Shown here piece by piece: positions 47,900 through 60,889 of a DNA stretch of 64,000 bases. A model generated the notes under the pieces. It saw only the letters and a list, made by a program, of their open reading frames with translations. It was not told the DNA's origin and ran no database searches. Numbering within the stretch: the first letter of the stretch is position 1; every line of letters starts with the position of its first letter. Source of the DNA: Straminergon stramineum. Taxonomy: Eukaryota > Streptophyta > Bryopsida > Hypnales > Calliergonaceae. The stretch is taken from the NCBI GenBank assembly GCA_963920665.1, contig OY987265.1, positions 27,099,001 to 27,163,000 on the forward strand. The letters are read 5' to 3'. The position numbers and the translations under genes are program-made.

Positions 47900-50800
47900 A
47901 TAATACGGTAGTACACAAACAGGGCCCAAGGCTTGGATCCCTCAAAGGCCCGAAAGGGGTCCTAGGGGTCCCATCAGTATGTCCATATACACCATAGATT
48001 GCCACTTGCGAATGGCAACTCAAGTAGAGAATAAAAAATAATTAGAACAAAAAGATCATGGTGTCACTAAGGATACTTGTGGGAAGCCCAACAGTCCCAA
48101 GAGCACCGGCATTCACCAAAAAAAAGATTGAAACAAAACTCTACGAGACAGCGAGGCCCTTGAACCAAATACAGCGCGGCTTCTTAAGCTTTGCTCCTTA
48201 CACATAGGTCCCTAGTGACCTTGGGACCTCTCGGGCCTGAGAGAGGTCCTAGGGGTCCCCTCAGTATGCATAAACAGCTCGGACAAGGCTCTCCCAAACA
48301 CAAACTGAAATAGGAAACATTGAAAATATTGTGAAAGCAAAAGATTGTGGGGTCAATGAGCATACCTGTGGGAAGCCCAACAGTCCCTAAGGGATCAACA
48401 TTCACCAAAAAAAAAGATCGAAACAAACTCTATGAGACAGCGAGGCCCTTGATCCTAATATGGCGTGGCCTCTTAAGCTCCGCTCCTTATGCATAGGTCC
48501 TCGGTGACCCTGGGACCTCTCGGGCTCGAGAGGGGTCCTAGGGGTTCCCTCGGTATGCATAGAAAGCCCAGATAGGGCTCTCCGAAACACAAATTGAAAT
48601 TGGAAAATTTAAAAATATTGTGAAACCAAAAGATTGTAGGGTCATTGAGCATAACTAAGAGAAGCCCAACAGTCCCTAAGGGATCGGCATTCACCAAAAA
48701 AAAAGATCGAAACCAACTCTACAAGACAGGGAGGCCACTGACCCAAATACTATTGGCCTCTTAAGCTCCGCTCCTTATGCATAGGTCCCTAGTGACCTTG
48801 GGACCTCTCGGGCCCGAGAGGGGTCCTAGGGGTCCCCACGGTATGCATAGAGAGCCTGGACAGGGCTCTCCCAAATACAAACTAAAATTGGAAAATTTAA
48901 AAATATTGTGAAAGCAAAAGATTGTAGGGTCACTAAGCATAACCTAGAGAAGCCCAACAATCCCTAGGGGATCCACATTCACCAAAAGAAAAGATCGAAA
49001 CAAACTCTACGAGATAGCAAGGCCCTTTACTATAATACAACGCGGCCTCTTAAGCTCCGCTCCTTATGCATAGGTCCCCGGTGACCCGAGGACCTCTCGG
49101 GCTCGAGAGGGGTCCTTGGGGTTCCCTCGGTATGCATAAAGAGCCCGGACAAGGCTCTCCCAAACACAAACTAAAATTGGAAACATTGAAACTATTGTGA
49201 AAGCAAAAGATTGTGGTGCCACTGAGTATGACTAAGAGAAGCCCGACAATCCCTAGGGGATCAGCATTCACCAAAAAAAAAGATCGAAACCAACTCTACA
49301 AGATAGTAAGGCCCTTGATCCAAATACGGCACGGCCTCTTAAGCTCTGCTCCTTATGCATAGGTCCCAAGTGACCCTTGAACCTCTCGGGCCCAAGAAGG
49401 GTCCTAGGGGTCCCCTCGGTATGCATAGATAGTCTGGACAAGGCTCTCCCAAACACAAATTGAAATTGGAAACTTTGAAAATATTGTGAAAGCAAAAGAT
49501 TGTGGTGCCACTAAGTATGACTAAGAGAAGCCCGATAGTCCCTAGGGGATCGGCATTTACCAAAAAAAAAGATCAAAACCAACTCTACGAGACAACGAGG
49601 CCCTTGACCCAAATACTATTGGCCTCTTAAGCTCTACTCCTTATGCATAGGTCCCCAGTGACCCTGGGACCTCTCAGGCCCGAGAGGGGTCCTAGGGGTC
49701 CCCTCAGTATGCATAGATAGCCTAGACAAGGCTCTCCCTAACACAAACTAAAATTGGAAAATTGGAAAATATTAAGAAAGCAGAAGATTGTGGTGCCACT
49801 TAGCATAACTAAGAGAAGTCTGACAGTCCCTAGGGGATCCGCATTCACCAAAAAAAAAGATCAAAAGAAACTCTACGAGACAACAAGGCCCTTGACCCAA
49901 ATACAGCGCAGCCTCTTAAGCTCCGCTCCTTATGCATAGGTCCCTAATGACCTTGGGACCTCTTGGGCCCAAGAGGGGTCCTAGGGGTCCCCTCGGTATG
50001 CATAGAGAGTCCAGACAGGGCTCTCCCAAACACAAACTAAAATTGGAAAATTTAAAAATATTGTGAAAGCAAAAGATTGTAGGGTCATTGAGCATAACTT
50101 AGGGAAGCCCAAGAGTCTCTAGGGGATCGACATTCACCAAAAAAAGATCGAAGTAGACTCTACGAGACAGCAAGGCCCTTGACCCAAATACGACACAGCC
50201 TCTTAAGCTACGCTCCTTATGCATGGGACCCTAGTGACCTTTGGACCTCTCCCACCCGACATGGCTCCTAAGGGTCCCCTCGGTATGCATAGAGAGCCCG
50301 GACAAGGCTCTCCCAAACACAAACTAAAATTGGAAAATTGGAAAATATTGTGAAAGCAAAAGATTGTGGTGCCACTTAGCATAACTGAGAGAAGCCGGAT
50401 AGTCCCTAGGGGATTGGCATTCACCAAAAAAAAAGATCGAAACAAACTCTACGAGACAATGAGGCCCTTCACCCAAATACGACGCAGCCTCTTAAGCTTC
50501 GCTCCTTATTCATAGGTCCCTAGTGACTGTGGGACCTCTCGGGCCCGAGAGGGGTCCTAGGGGTCCCCTCGGTATGCATAGAGAGTCTGGACAGGGCTCT
50601 CCCAAACACAAACTAAAATTGGATACTTTGAAAATATTGTGAGAGCAGAAGATTGTGGTGCCACTTAGCATTCCTCAGGGAAGCCCAACAATCCCTAGGG
50701 GATCGGCATTCACCAAAAAAAAAGATCGAAACCAACTCTACGAGACAACGAGGCCCTTCACCCAAATACGGCGCAGCCTCTTAAGCTCCGCTCCTTATGC

Positions 50801-52050
50801 ATAGGTCCCTAGTGACCTTGGGACCTCTTGGGCTTGAGAGGGGTCCTAGGGGTCCCCTCGGTATGCATAGAGAGCCCGAACAGGGCTCTCCCAAACACAA
50901 ACTAAAATTGGATACTTTGAAAATATTGTGAGAGCAGAAGATTGTGGTGCCACTTAGCATTCCTCAGGGAAGCCCAACAATCCCTAAGGGATCGGCATTC
51001 ACCAAAAAAAAAGATCGAAACAAACCCTACGAGTCAGGGAGGCCCTTGACCCAAATATGGCACAGCCTCTTAAGCTTCGCTCCTTATGCATAGGTCCCTA
51101 GTGACCGTGGGACCTCTTGGGCCCGAGAGGGGTCCTAGGGGTGCCCTCGGTATGCATGGAGAGCCCGGACAAGGTTCTCCCAATCACAAACTAAAAGTGG
51201 AAAATTTGAAAATATTGTGAAAGCAGAAGATTGTAGTACTACTTAGCATTCCTTAGGGAAGCCCAACAATCCCTAAGGGATCGGCATTCACCAAAAAAGA
51301 AGATCAAAACAAACCCTACGAGATAGGGAGGCCCTTGATCCAAATATGGCACAGCCTCTTAAGCTTCGCTCCTTATGCATAGGTCCCTAGTGACTGTGGG
51401 ACCTCTCAGGCCTGAGAGGGGTCCTAGGGGTGCCCTCGGTATGCATGGAGAGCCCGGACAAGGTTCTCCCAATCACAAACTAAAAGTGGAAAATTTGAAA
51501 ATATTGTGAAAGCAAGAGATTGTGGTGCCACTTAGCATAACTAAGAGATGCCCAATAGTGCCTAGGGGATCGGGAATCACCAAAAAAAAAGATTGAAACA
51601 AACTCTATGAGACAGGGAGGCCCATGATCCAAATACGGCGCGGCCTCTTAAGCTTCGCTCCTCATGGATAGAGAGCCCGGATAGGGCTTTCTCAAATACA
51701 AATTGAAATTCAAAAAATAGAAAATATTGTGAAAGCAAAAGATTATGGGGTCATTGAGCATACCTGTGGGAAGCCCAACAGTACCTATTAGATTGGTACT
51801 CTCCCAAATAAAGATCGAAACCAAAGTCTATGCAGTAGGGAGGACCTTGATTCCATTACGGCGCGGCCTCTTAAGGTTTGCTCCTCATGCATAGAGGGCC
51901 CGGATAGGGCTTTCGAAAACACAAACTAAAATCTGGAAAATGGAAATTACTTAGAAAACAAGAGATCATGGTGCCACTGCGGCCTAACTGCAGGAAAACC
52001 CTCTGTCCCGATGGGATTCTATTTTTCTAAAGAGAATTGGAGGTTACGCT
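47900..52050 (+). repeat. Satellite-like tandem array, 289-bp unit, about 14-15 copies
   Basis: The landmark 'cctcttaagct' (first copy ttcttaagct) recurs near 48,182, 48,471, 48,758, 49,048, 49,337, 49,625, 49,912, 50,201, 50,490, 50,778, 51,068, 51,358 and 51,648 (steps of 287-290 bp), with a last shortened step to 51,868. A more diverged unit precedes the first. Each unit contains a 16-bp perfect or near-perfect palindrome (CTCTCGGGCCCGAGAG, e.g. 48,805-48,820) inside GGACC...GGTCC, then 'cctcggtatgcatagagagcc', 'aaaatattgtgaaagca' and an A-rich run with 'agatcgaaac'. The unit length is not a multiple of three, so the 60-80-codon open frames in each copy are not a repeated protein. Confidence 0.9.
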
Positions 52051-53887
52051 CACTACTAATATAGTGATGATATTTGAAATGACTTGATTATTCAGTTCTG
52101 AGACTTACTCTTGAGCTTGAAGTCGGTAGTGCCGCTTTTGCGCCAAGGACTTCTCCAACGTGGTTCCTTCTTGATCTCAGGTTACGTTCCATCACAAGGG
52201 TTGCTGTGATGAAGAATCCGCAGTGAATAATGTTCCGAAACTAGGAGTCGAACATACAACGCTCGCTTCCAAACTGGTGTGCAACGAATGAAGACCAAGA
52301 GACTATGTCAGCGCCGTCTCTCCACTGATGACAAGAGTCCCTCGGTGCATGTACTTCCTTCGGCGTCGACGTTGGCGTCTTCGTGTAAGGAATCCCAGCC
52401 GAACCTACGGGGCTCTAGGTCTGGTAGACCCGGACCAATTGCTTACCCGGGTTATTAATTTAGGATCGTTGGTCAATGGAGCTTCAATTGAAGATTTGAC
52501 TGAAGGTCTAATGGGTTCCATGATCTCATTCAGTTGAAGTTTGTGGTTTATTTTTTGAATGAAAATTGCATGTAATGAGATACATATGGGATACACACTA
52601 TATCTGCCCTGGCTCGTAAACTAACTTGTTTGTGATCGTTCCAGAAAAGTACTTTTAGTACTTGATAGTTTATTTTTGGGGTCACAGAAGAACTTACTGT
52701 TTCGATTTATGTAATTTTCATTCAACTCTGATATCTTCCTCTATTTCACGATTCTATAAGTCAAGAATTTCTTTTCCATTACTACTTAGATCCAACTTAT
52801 ATTGTATAAGGATTATAGTGGGATACACGTTGAAATTATCATTTGGACTATTTGAATTGGATTACTTTTGACATGTAATAATTCTAATGTTATATTATAT
52901 TTTCTTTCTTCCAAAATTATAAAAATCAATTCTTTCTTTTCCTTTGACTATTAATGATGAGAGTAATTATATTTTCATAGATGTGGCTACAATATGGAAA
53001 GAATCTATCCCTTAAACCCTCTACAATTTTGTATTGTTCAATTGTAATACTGGCTTCCACTTTATATTCTATCTCAATTTTTATGAAGGGTTTACTATAA
53101 ATGACACTTTATATCCAAAATGATTATTCCATGCTTGTTATAATAAACCTTTGCATGTATATATTTATTTTAATATTTTATGAAAGTGATGATTTCGTTT
53201 ATAGCCATGTGCTGTTGATTCGTGGCTTTTGATTATAGTTATGTTGTAGGAAAATCATCCTTATTTAGGATGACACATGGTGGCTCTTCAAAATAGTATT
53301 CTAGCGAGGAATTTTTAACATATTGGATGCATGGAAAGAAATCAATCATTTTAATATAAATGACGCAACTAATACAATGTTATATACATAATTCCATATT
53401 TGATAAGTACTAGTATATATTTTTAGTGGCTATTCTTTTTGATGTCTACTAATAAATAGGCATCTAGGATATTCGTTGTCACACACAATCAATGAACCGT
53501 CACTTTCGCTTAAATATGAAGTCGTCAGCGTATTCCTAGGTTCAGTGACTGCATGCATTAATTCGTAAATGGTTCAAGATGACCTATGCTTTTATTTGCA
53601 CTTTCTATTTCAATGTTTTTAGAGGTGTCTTACCATCTTCTTCGCTCATTCTAGAAGATTTCACACTTCCCTTTCGTTTCAGGAGATTGTAGCGGTAACC
53701 ATTCTGAATGATTTTCGAAGAAGTGCTTTACAGATGTGCTCACTTATGACCTTTGTGTTGTTCCTTCACGTTCCATAACTTATACTTAGTATGTCATGTT
53801 CTGAAGTTCACATAGAGAGTGATTTGTAGTACAAGTTACATTGTATTGGGTTAAAAAGCAAGTGCTGGGAGATCGGACTTTAGTTCG
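52051..53887. other. Intergenic region between satellite and DDE transposase remnant
   Basis: 52.05-52.6 kb is GC-balanced with short open frames on both strands but no recognised motif; it might hold a 5' exon of a neighbouring decayed gene. 52.6-53.85 kb is AT-rich with nothing recognisable. Confidence 0.4.
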
Positions 53888-55985
53888 ATGGTGGACTTCA
53901 TTGATATGGTTGTTGTCACTGCAAATGGTGAAAGGATACCAATTGTTTTCCCGGTGGGACAAGGCGGACTTGCCGAAGTGTCAGCAATTAGATTAAGTCT
54001 CAAGTTCCAATTGAGATTGGATTCGATCCATGTTGATGAGGAAATGTATGAAAGTGAGTTAGGTGTTCTTACTCACACTATCGAACAGTTACTTGCATCT
54101 AGTGGGGAGAACACTTTTTGGAAATTAAAATCCGGAAGGTATAGGGCCTACAGCATCCATATTTTTCATGGTTCAAATTCCAATGACGGAGTGACATTCA
54201 ACCAGTCCTCTACTTTGTCTTATAAAACTCCTCCCTTGATTCATATTAAGGTTGAAGGTCATTCTGAGAAAGTCACTTGCTTGAGTTCTGATTCAGATGT
54301 CAATTCCCCTTAACCAGCTTCTGACTCAAAGACTCTTCCTACGGTGTTGACTTTGCAAAACTTAGGTGCCCCAAAAGAGAATGTGACGGAAGACCTACAT
54401 GTTTGGAATATATCTGGAGCATCTGTCCTTGATTGTTTGAGAGGTCTCCGTAACTTAAAAGGTTGCTGGAATGCTTTGTCCAAAATTGATTACGACACTA
54501 TTGACATTCATAGAGTTCCAGTGTTGCCACCAACTTTTAATGGCAATGTAGTTTTTGAGTTGCCAGCTATAGACAATCTTGGGGCTCCATCTCAAGCCAA
54601 GCAAATGGTTGGAATGGATAAGCGATACGATGGACATGTTTGGTCCAAGACTATCACGACAAACATAATCAACTGTCAAGGCTTGTCGTTCCACATGTCA
54701 ATTTGCTTAGGCCATCTAAAGTGTATGAACATTGAGTGTGCGTTCCTTAGTCGTGTTCACCAAGTGAAGGAGGTCAATGAATTGGAATGGGAAGGTTTGT
54801 CACCCACTCCACTTGAGGTTGGACGTACGCATCCCGTAGGTTCCACACTTGTATGTAAAATCTGCAAAGAGGCACCATTGTGTATTGCGCAGTGTAATGC
54901 GTGGGTTTATTATGTTGGTGGAAACCCAAAATTCACTAGGGCGTTTGTCCATCTTGGAATTCATGAACATCTGGTTAAAGATGGTGAACTCAGAGACATG
55001 CAGGAGAAAACGCGAACTCTCATTGGTGAGTAGTTGGAGAAAACACCGTCAGTGACCAATTCTTCTATTGTGATGGAGGCTACTAAGGAACTACTTGGTG
55101 AGCTACTTCTACGTCCGGATGGGGAGCTGCCGTAGACCTTGGACTTTGCTGCCCTTGTTCCTATATTGGACAAATGCAAATATTTCAGCTCTCCAAGTAT
55201 ACATAATGAGGTAACTTCCTTTAAGTATTTGAGAAGATTTGGAGTGATAGATAGCATTACAAAGTTGAGGGGATCGAGTGCATGGGCCTTCGTTCAAGAA
55301 AGTAAATTTTCAGGTCAAGGGATAGATGTTGATAAAGTATTCGTCTTCAAAATGTCCGAAGTGGGGCCAGGTAGCGAAGTCAACCTAGTGAAGTGCATGC
55401 AAATCGGAGGGGACCTTCAAGATTCTTGGATCATGTTTGATCACGGTAAGCGTGTTAGAGGATGGACAACTATGGCATGTCATGTTTATGACTCTTCGTA
55501 TTGTTGTGTGATGACCATTGCATGTTGCGACATGCAATCTAAAGATTGCGCAGCACAAATTTTGTTTTGGAAGAATTTGAATTCTGTAGTTGAAAGAAAT
55601 GGTGTACCAATGACTTAGTTCAAAGGATTCATGGCGGATAGTGCTCAAGCAAATTGGAATGCTGTAAGGATGGTCTACGGTTCTAGTGACATTGCCGATC
55701 CAATGGAAAATCGAGAAAGAACTTGCCTCTTCCATTGGTCTTAGTCCATGGAAAAGCATACAAAGGCTGAAATTCGTGGGGACATGTAGAATCAACATCG
55801 TATGCTATGCAAACAATACAAGAATGCTACTTCTCCTGAAGAGTCCGAAATGCATTACCTTGCTATTAGGGCATGGTGGTTGTCATCAAGGGCTACTATT
55901 GAAGAAGGACTCCATCAATTGGAGCTATGGCTTTCATTTTGGCATTTCCGTTATCGCCAATGGGGTGGTTTCATGCAACTAGTAA
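53888..55985 (+). pseudogene. Decayed DDE transposase with GCM/WRKY-like zinc region
   Basis: One reading frame runs across the whole stretch with no frameshift but about six stops (at 54,311, 55,031, 55,133 and 55,616 and two more near 55.74 and 55.79 kb). The N-terminal part is unrecognised. The middle has a Cys/His cluster (CLGHLKC, ECAF, VCKIC, CIAQC, HLGIHEH), the arrangement of WRKY-GCM1/FLYWCH-type DNA-binding domains of Mutator-like transposases. The C-terminal part reads SWIMFDHGKRVRGWTTMACH, then GFMADSAQANWNAVR and RTCLFHW, which fits a DDE RNase-H-like core with a D near MADSA. The element is dead. MULE-like is the best guess; terminal inverted repeats were not found. Confidence 0.6.
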
Positions 55986-56199
55986 GTCCAGGGTTGTTCT
56001 ATCGAACGTGTTTTCGGGTTTGGGTGTCGAGTTGTTCGTCTGATGTCGCATGTCGTATAAGACGAGTGTCGCATATACGAGACAAATTTGACGAGCGCGA
56101 AATTAGGGTTTAGGATTTTCGGGCAGGGCAGCCAAAATTTTTATCTTACGTGGCGGGTTGTCAACAGTGACGTGGAAAGCTTTGACCACGTCACCATAG

Positions 56200-56412
56200 G
56201 CGACTGCGGGTGGGGTGCGTGCGGGTAAGGTGGGGCGACCGCGGGTCCCAGAATGAGGGCGACTGCGGGTCCAAAATCCAGGGCGACCGCGGGTCCCAAA
56301 ATGAGGGCGACTGCGGGTCCAAAATCCAGGGCGACTGCGGGTCCAACTCAGGGCGACTGCGGGTCCAACTCAGGGCGACTGAGGGTGTAAAGGCGACCGC
56401 GGGTGTAAAGAA
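56200..56412 (+). repeat. 12-mer array GCGACYGCGGGT, about 10 copies
   Basis: The 12-mer occurs at about 56,200, 56,235, 56,260, 56,283, 56,308, 56,331, 56,352, 56,373 and 56,392 with one- or two-base variants, separated by short spacers (tcccaaaatgag, tccaaaatccag, tccaactcag). All copies have the same orientation. It lies about 0.9 kb beyond the 3' end of the hAT-like ORF and about 0.2 kb beyond the DDE remnant. Confidence 0.85.
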
Positions 56413-57287
56413 AAGGGCGATCTTGGCTTTATCCCATACGCAAGGAATTTCTTTTGTTCCATGGATGATAAGAACTTCTAATATACGACATAAATGCAAT
56501 TGTCCATCTTTGAAAATTGGGTCCCAATTCCCAAAAGAGAGATCTTACTGAGTCCTCATACCAGAAATGAGTATTTTTGTGAGGGGAAAGGCAAGTACAT
56601 CACATCACAAAGTTCCATTGGAGATGATTTTCATACTCACTAGTCCATCCGTTAAAGGTTAAGAGCAACCTCGTGTGCCGTTGCAATTGCAAACATGGAT
56701 ATAACAACCATTTCAATCTTGCTCACGATTTAGGATCTTTCAGTTTCCATGTGCCATTGCATTCTCCTAAGCCTTAAATTAAGTATTTCACATTCTATGG
56801 TCATTCACTCATTCATAGGAGCCTCCGAGTTCTACATGTTTTTATTACATATGGTTGGGAATTTCTAATTCAAATTTTCTACTCCTATTGAAGTGTAGAA
56901 GCCAATATCGCAATTGGATATAATAATTACACCAAAAATAGATACAAAAACAAGAAACAAGTAAGGATAATTAGTATTACTGTATTTATAAGTTGTACAC
57001 ACTAATAGAGTAGTGACCCAATCTTATAAATGAACTTCTACTTCAATTGTACTTCCATGAACTTTGTTAAGATCTCCACGTCTATACTTGTAGAAGTCCA
57101 CACTAAAGACATTGAACAAAACTTTGTAATTCTAACACTATCATGCTTTCATACTAAAGTAGATACTACACAAAACTCATCTATAGGCTATTTGCCTATG
57201 AACTTAAGCTAGAAAACTTCAACACACCAAAATTATGCAAAAGCATTACATTACCACTTCACTACCTCTAAATCTATATTTATAAAG
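56413..57287. other. Spacer between 12-mer array and hAT-like gene
   Basis: AT-rich DNA without coding signal. It may be the 3' untranslated part of the hAT-like element. Confidence 0.4.
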
Positions 57288-60200
57288 TTACGGTGAAAAT
57301 GTGTAATCACTAGGCACCTCATCAGTGTCAGGGTCAGAATCATCATCCGACTCCTCCCCCCTATCATTATCATCACGATTATCATTCTCGTTGTCCTCCC
57401 TTCGTACTCGTTCATTTTGCACTTCATGTTCTACCTCTGAGTTCACGTTCCGCACTTCAGTATCCACGATGCCATCGCCGCTAGTTTGCACCAATCGTTT
57501 AGTCAACCTCAATGCATCTCTTGTTCCATCAAGGTTGGATGCAGGATGTCGTCCGCCTCTACTGGATTGCCCGATGTTTCGATTCGAATTGGCTTCACCC
57601 ATGATGAATCTTTGGACAACATGGTTCTGTCGTTTGGGATTTCTTTGTAGCCTCTCTTGCGTCTTCCTCAATCGCTTTTTCTGTCCTCTTGTGCCTTCAC
57701 GCACAAGCAAGGATGATTCTCCAGGACCAGAAATAGAGGAGGGTTGAGTGGTTTGCGGAGCTGAAGCATGGCCTTCATTATCAACTGTCCTAAGAGGACT
57801 ATTATGCAAGGGCAGCCTAGTCGCACGGGTTGGTATAGACCTAGTCGCCCTAGCATTGTTTGCGTTTCCTCCTCCACTTAAGGGCACCGTACAATTCCGG
57901 TTCATAACAGCTTGCAAGGGCAAGTCTGAATGATATTCCACATTTTCTGTTCTTAAGGGGCTTCGTAATGGAGAAAGTGGAACACTTGTAAGCACAACAT
58001 CTTCGACGTGTGTTGGCGATGTTGCCTCCTCTTGCCTTTCATTTACCTCAGCAACTCGAGCGACACTTCGTAGGTTCATTACCCTTGTAGAACCTTGATC
58101 TACGACATTTGGAGATCTTGCTTCCTCAGCTCTTATGGGCATTGGACTATGTATGCCTTCATTGGGGTTGTCGGGACTACTTGCCCGAGTTGGTGATGAA
58201 TTTATTGGAGGAGGTACATTCCTATCCCTAGCAGAGACGTAGGGTTGCGGGGGCCTTCGCGGTGCACGTTGAATCTCCTCCTCCTCAGAGTAGTACATAT
58301 TATTCTCAGCTGTAAATGTATTTCCATAGTTGTGTCTCCGTGAAGGACTCTTTTCACTACGAATCAGTCCTGTCCAAATATTTCCACGTAGACGCTCTTC
58401 TGCCAACCTAATGTTCTCATTAGCTCAAGCCCTTCTCATTGGGTCGCCATCCCTTGATGATCCTGTACCTAATGGCTCCTCATTCTCTTCCGAGGTATTT
58501 CCATCCATAAGGTACTTTTCGTAGAACACTGTAGGATTGCGTCCACGTTTCTCACGTTCAAGTTTACTGTTGGTGTAGATATACACCAATGCTTCCGCCT
58601 TGGATGTGGTTAGGCGATTTCGCACTTTATTGTGCACAAACGAATACATGCTCCAATTCCTTTCACATGATGATGCTGAGCACGTCAAAGATAGAACTCT
58701 CATTGCAATTTTTGGGAGAACATTAGCACCAACAAGATTCCACCATTGATGAGGCATTAGTTTACATTGTGTAATATCAGGAGCCTCTTCTAAGGGGTCA
58801 AAAGGACCTGTCTTCTCTTCGAACTACGTGAGCTCCTGCAATGCCTCCATGTATGATAATCCCAATGACTCGCTCATTTTTCAAAGCACCCGATTTAAGG
58901 CTCTTTTGGCCACACTGTCGTTACGAAGGGTTCCTACTTCAATCAAGAAAGGATTTAAGAGTGCCCCTGCATAGTGTAGGTCTGTGAGCATCAATTTCCA
59001 ACGAGCCTCGAATTGCGTCTCAAACTTCGTTGCAGTTTCATCATTCAGAAAAAAAGGTTCGTTTCTCAAGCTCCACACGTGCTCTTGAAGAGTCTTCATA
59101 ACCAACCAAGCCTTAGGCATTGCCAGGGCTTTCCCATCAAACACTCGGAGAGCAATAATGACGGGCTCCACCATGTGCAAAAAATTCTCACACTCCACCC
59201 AAAAAGATTCCGCATGAATGTCATTCCGCGCTATACGGGCTCGCACACTCAATACATCTCCATTTTGGCGACGTTCCAAACTAGCCTCAAATTGCACATA
59301 TGTCTCATCTATTATCACTCGCATCAATGCTGACTTGCACTCCACCACACGTGATATCATGAGGAAGTTCACTGCAAAGTGTGTTTTAGAAGGCATTCGC
59401 AATGCCTTGTCCGGGGAGTACTTTCGGAAGCGAGCCAATGTGGAATGGTACCTCTTGATGTACTTTACTATCTGTATACAACGTCGTACTATTCTCGTCA
59501 CCTTGACATCCTTTGCCCAGTCTTCCAAAAGCAAGTCCAAAATGTGTGCTGCGCATCCTTGGGTATACATGTAAGGATATTTTTCTTGTAACGCCTTCAA
59601 AGTCCCCGTCATGACAGCGGCATTGTCCGTAAACAGTTGGACAATGTTTTGGGGGCCAACGTCTTCTATGTATTGCGCCATCATATTGGTTGTGTACGCA
59701 ATGTCCTTCTTCTCCCCCGTGGTGTCCACCGATCCAAGAAACACATCCCCCGCAGGACACACGAGCATTAAATTTAGTAATGGACGGCTATTAGTATCAG
59801 ACCAACCATCCGAACAAATAGTCGCTCCATAAACTTCGATAGAGTGCTTTGTCCGCTCAGTGACCATTTTAGAAACACTTTCTTTCTTTGGCTCTATCAT
59901 TCTTGTACGCAAAACATTGTATGAGGGCAGTTGGTATCGTAGTCCTGATTCTGTTGTCTCTTTCACTGCTTTCACAAAGGTAGGATGGCGCGCAACATTG
60001 AACGCGATGCTAGCCTCATAAAAAAAGGAAGCCCACATGGTATCTAACTTTGCTCTCGTGCTACTTTGTAATGCCTCATCCATGCTAGTTTGCCTAGAAA
60101 TGGAAGGGTTATTCCTCCTTCTCAAAATTGTTTGAGGAGTGAAATCTCCTGAATCTGTAATAGGGAGCATTGGTTCATTCGTAGCACTAGGCTCCTCTGA

Positions 60201-60566
60201 CCTCTTCCTATCCCCCTCCAACATAGGCTCAACCACAGTCTCATCTACAACATCAAATTCTGGAACCTCCTCATGCATTTGTTCAAAGCTCATTTCCTTT
60301 GGAACAACCCCACCACAAGTCCTAAACTTTTGCAATACTGCCCATGGGATTTTCTTACATCGCTCTGATGCAGTCCTGCCGCCAAATCCGAAGTGACAAA
60401 ATGCCCGCTTTCGTACAAATACGGAGGTCCACCCACAGAAAACACATGTTCGTGTGTTTCCCGCAAATTGACGATCAATGTCTACAACCAACCAAGGGTC
60501 CCACTCCTTCGTGGCTCTCCTTGTATCGTTAATGGTAGTCCTCCTCCCCTCACCCCGACTAGCCAT
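57288..60566 (-). pseudogene. hAT-superfamily transposase (BED-like finger, DUF659, hAT dimerisation), three in-frame stops
   Basis: The frame starts at 60,566 (MASRGEGRRTTINDTRRATK) and runs to 57,288 (1093 codons) without a frameshift. It is broken by TGA at 58,881-58,883, TAG at 58,824-58,826 and TGA at 58,425-58,427. The first 561 codons hold a BED-like finger (TCVFCGW...CHFGFGG), then the DUF659/RNase-H-like core with CSDGWSD, LFTDNAAVMTG and GCAAHILDLLLED, the conserved acidic and CxxH features of hAT transposases. After the second stop comes the dimerisation region (PKIAMRVLSLTCSASSCERN, KVRNRL, EALVYI). After the third, a 370-codon Ser/Arg-rich, basic and finally acidic tail (DDDSDPDTDE) ends the frame. 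hAT transposases cut and paste DNA. With these stops a full protein cannot be made, although the long N-terminal part could be. Confidence 0.85.
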
Positions 60567-60889
60567 ATTGTTCTTTGCCTATGAGTTCTTCAAACAATAT
60601 TATCATATGAATCAAAGCCTTGATTTAGAAAAAAGAATGGCAAAGCCACTTGCTTAGAATGGTCTTTTAAACCACACAAACCAAGTCGTTGCCCTCCAAA
60701 GAACCAAACATCCGCAAGAAGCCTCTTTCGAAGATTCAAGGCAAGAGTTCATCCCTGAAGCAAGGTGAAAACCACAATCCGGGCCTTCAGCTTTATACTG
60801 CCGTCCTGCTAGCACCGCAAGTTGCCCCCTGAGAGCCAGAATAGGTGCAGGAAACGGGCGACATCGTAACAGGCGCATTCGCCCCGTGG

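Noticed and set aside
48184..50445. Repeated 74-80-codon minus-strand open frames with similar proteins
   Set aside because: They are copies of the 289-bp satellite. The period is not a multiple of three and each frame ends in every unit, so they are not genes or a repeat protein.
56210..56551. 113-codon frame with repeated GDRGSQNEGDCGSK
   Set aside because: It is a translation of the 12-mer array and has no independent support.
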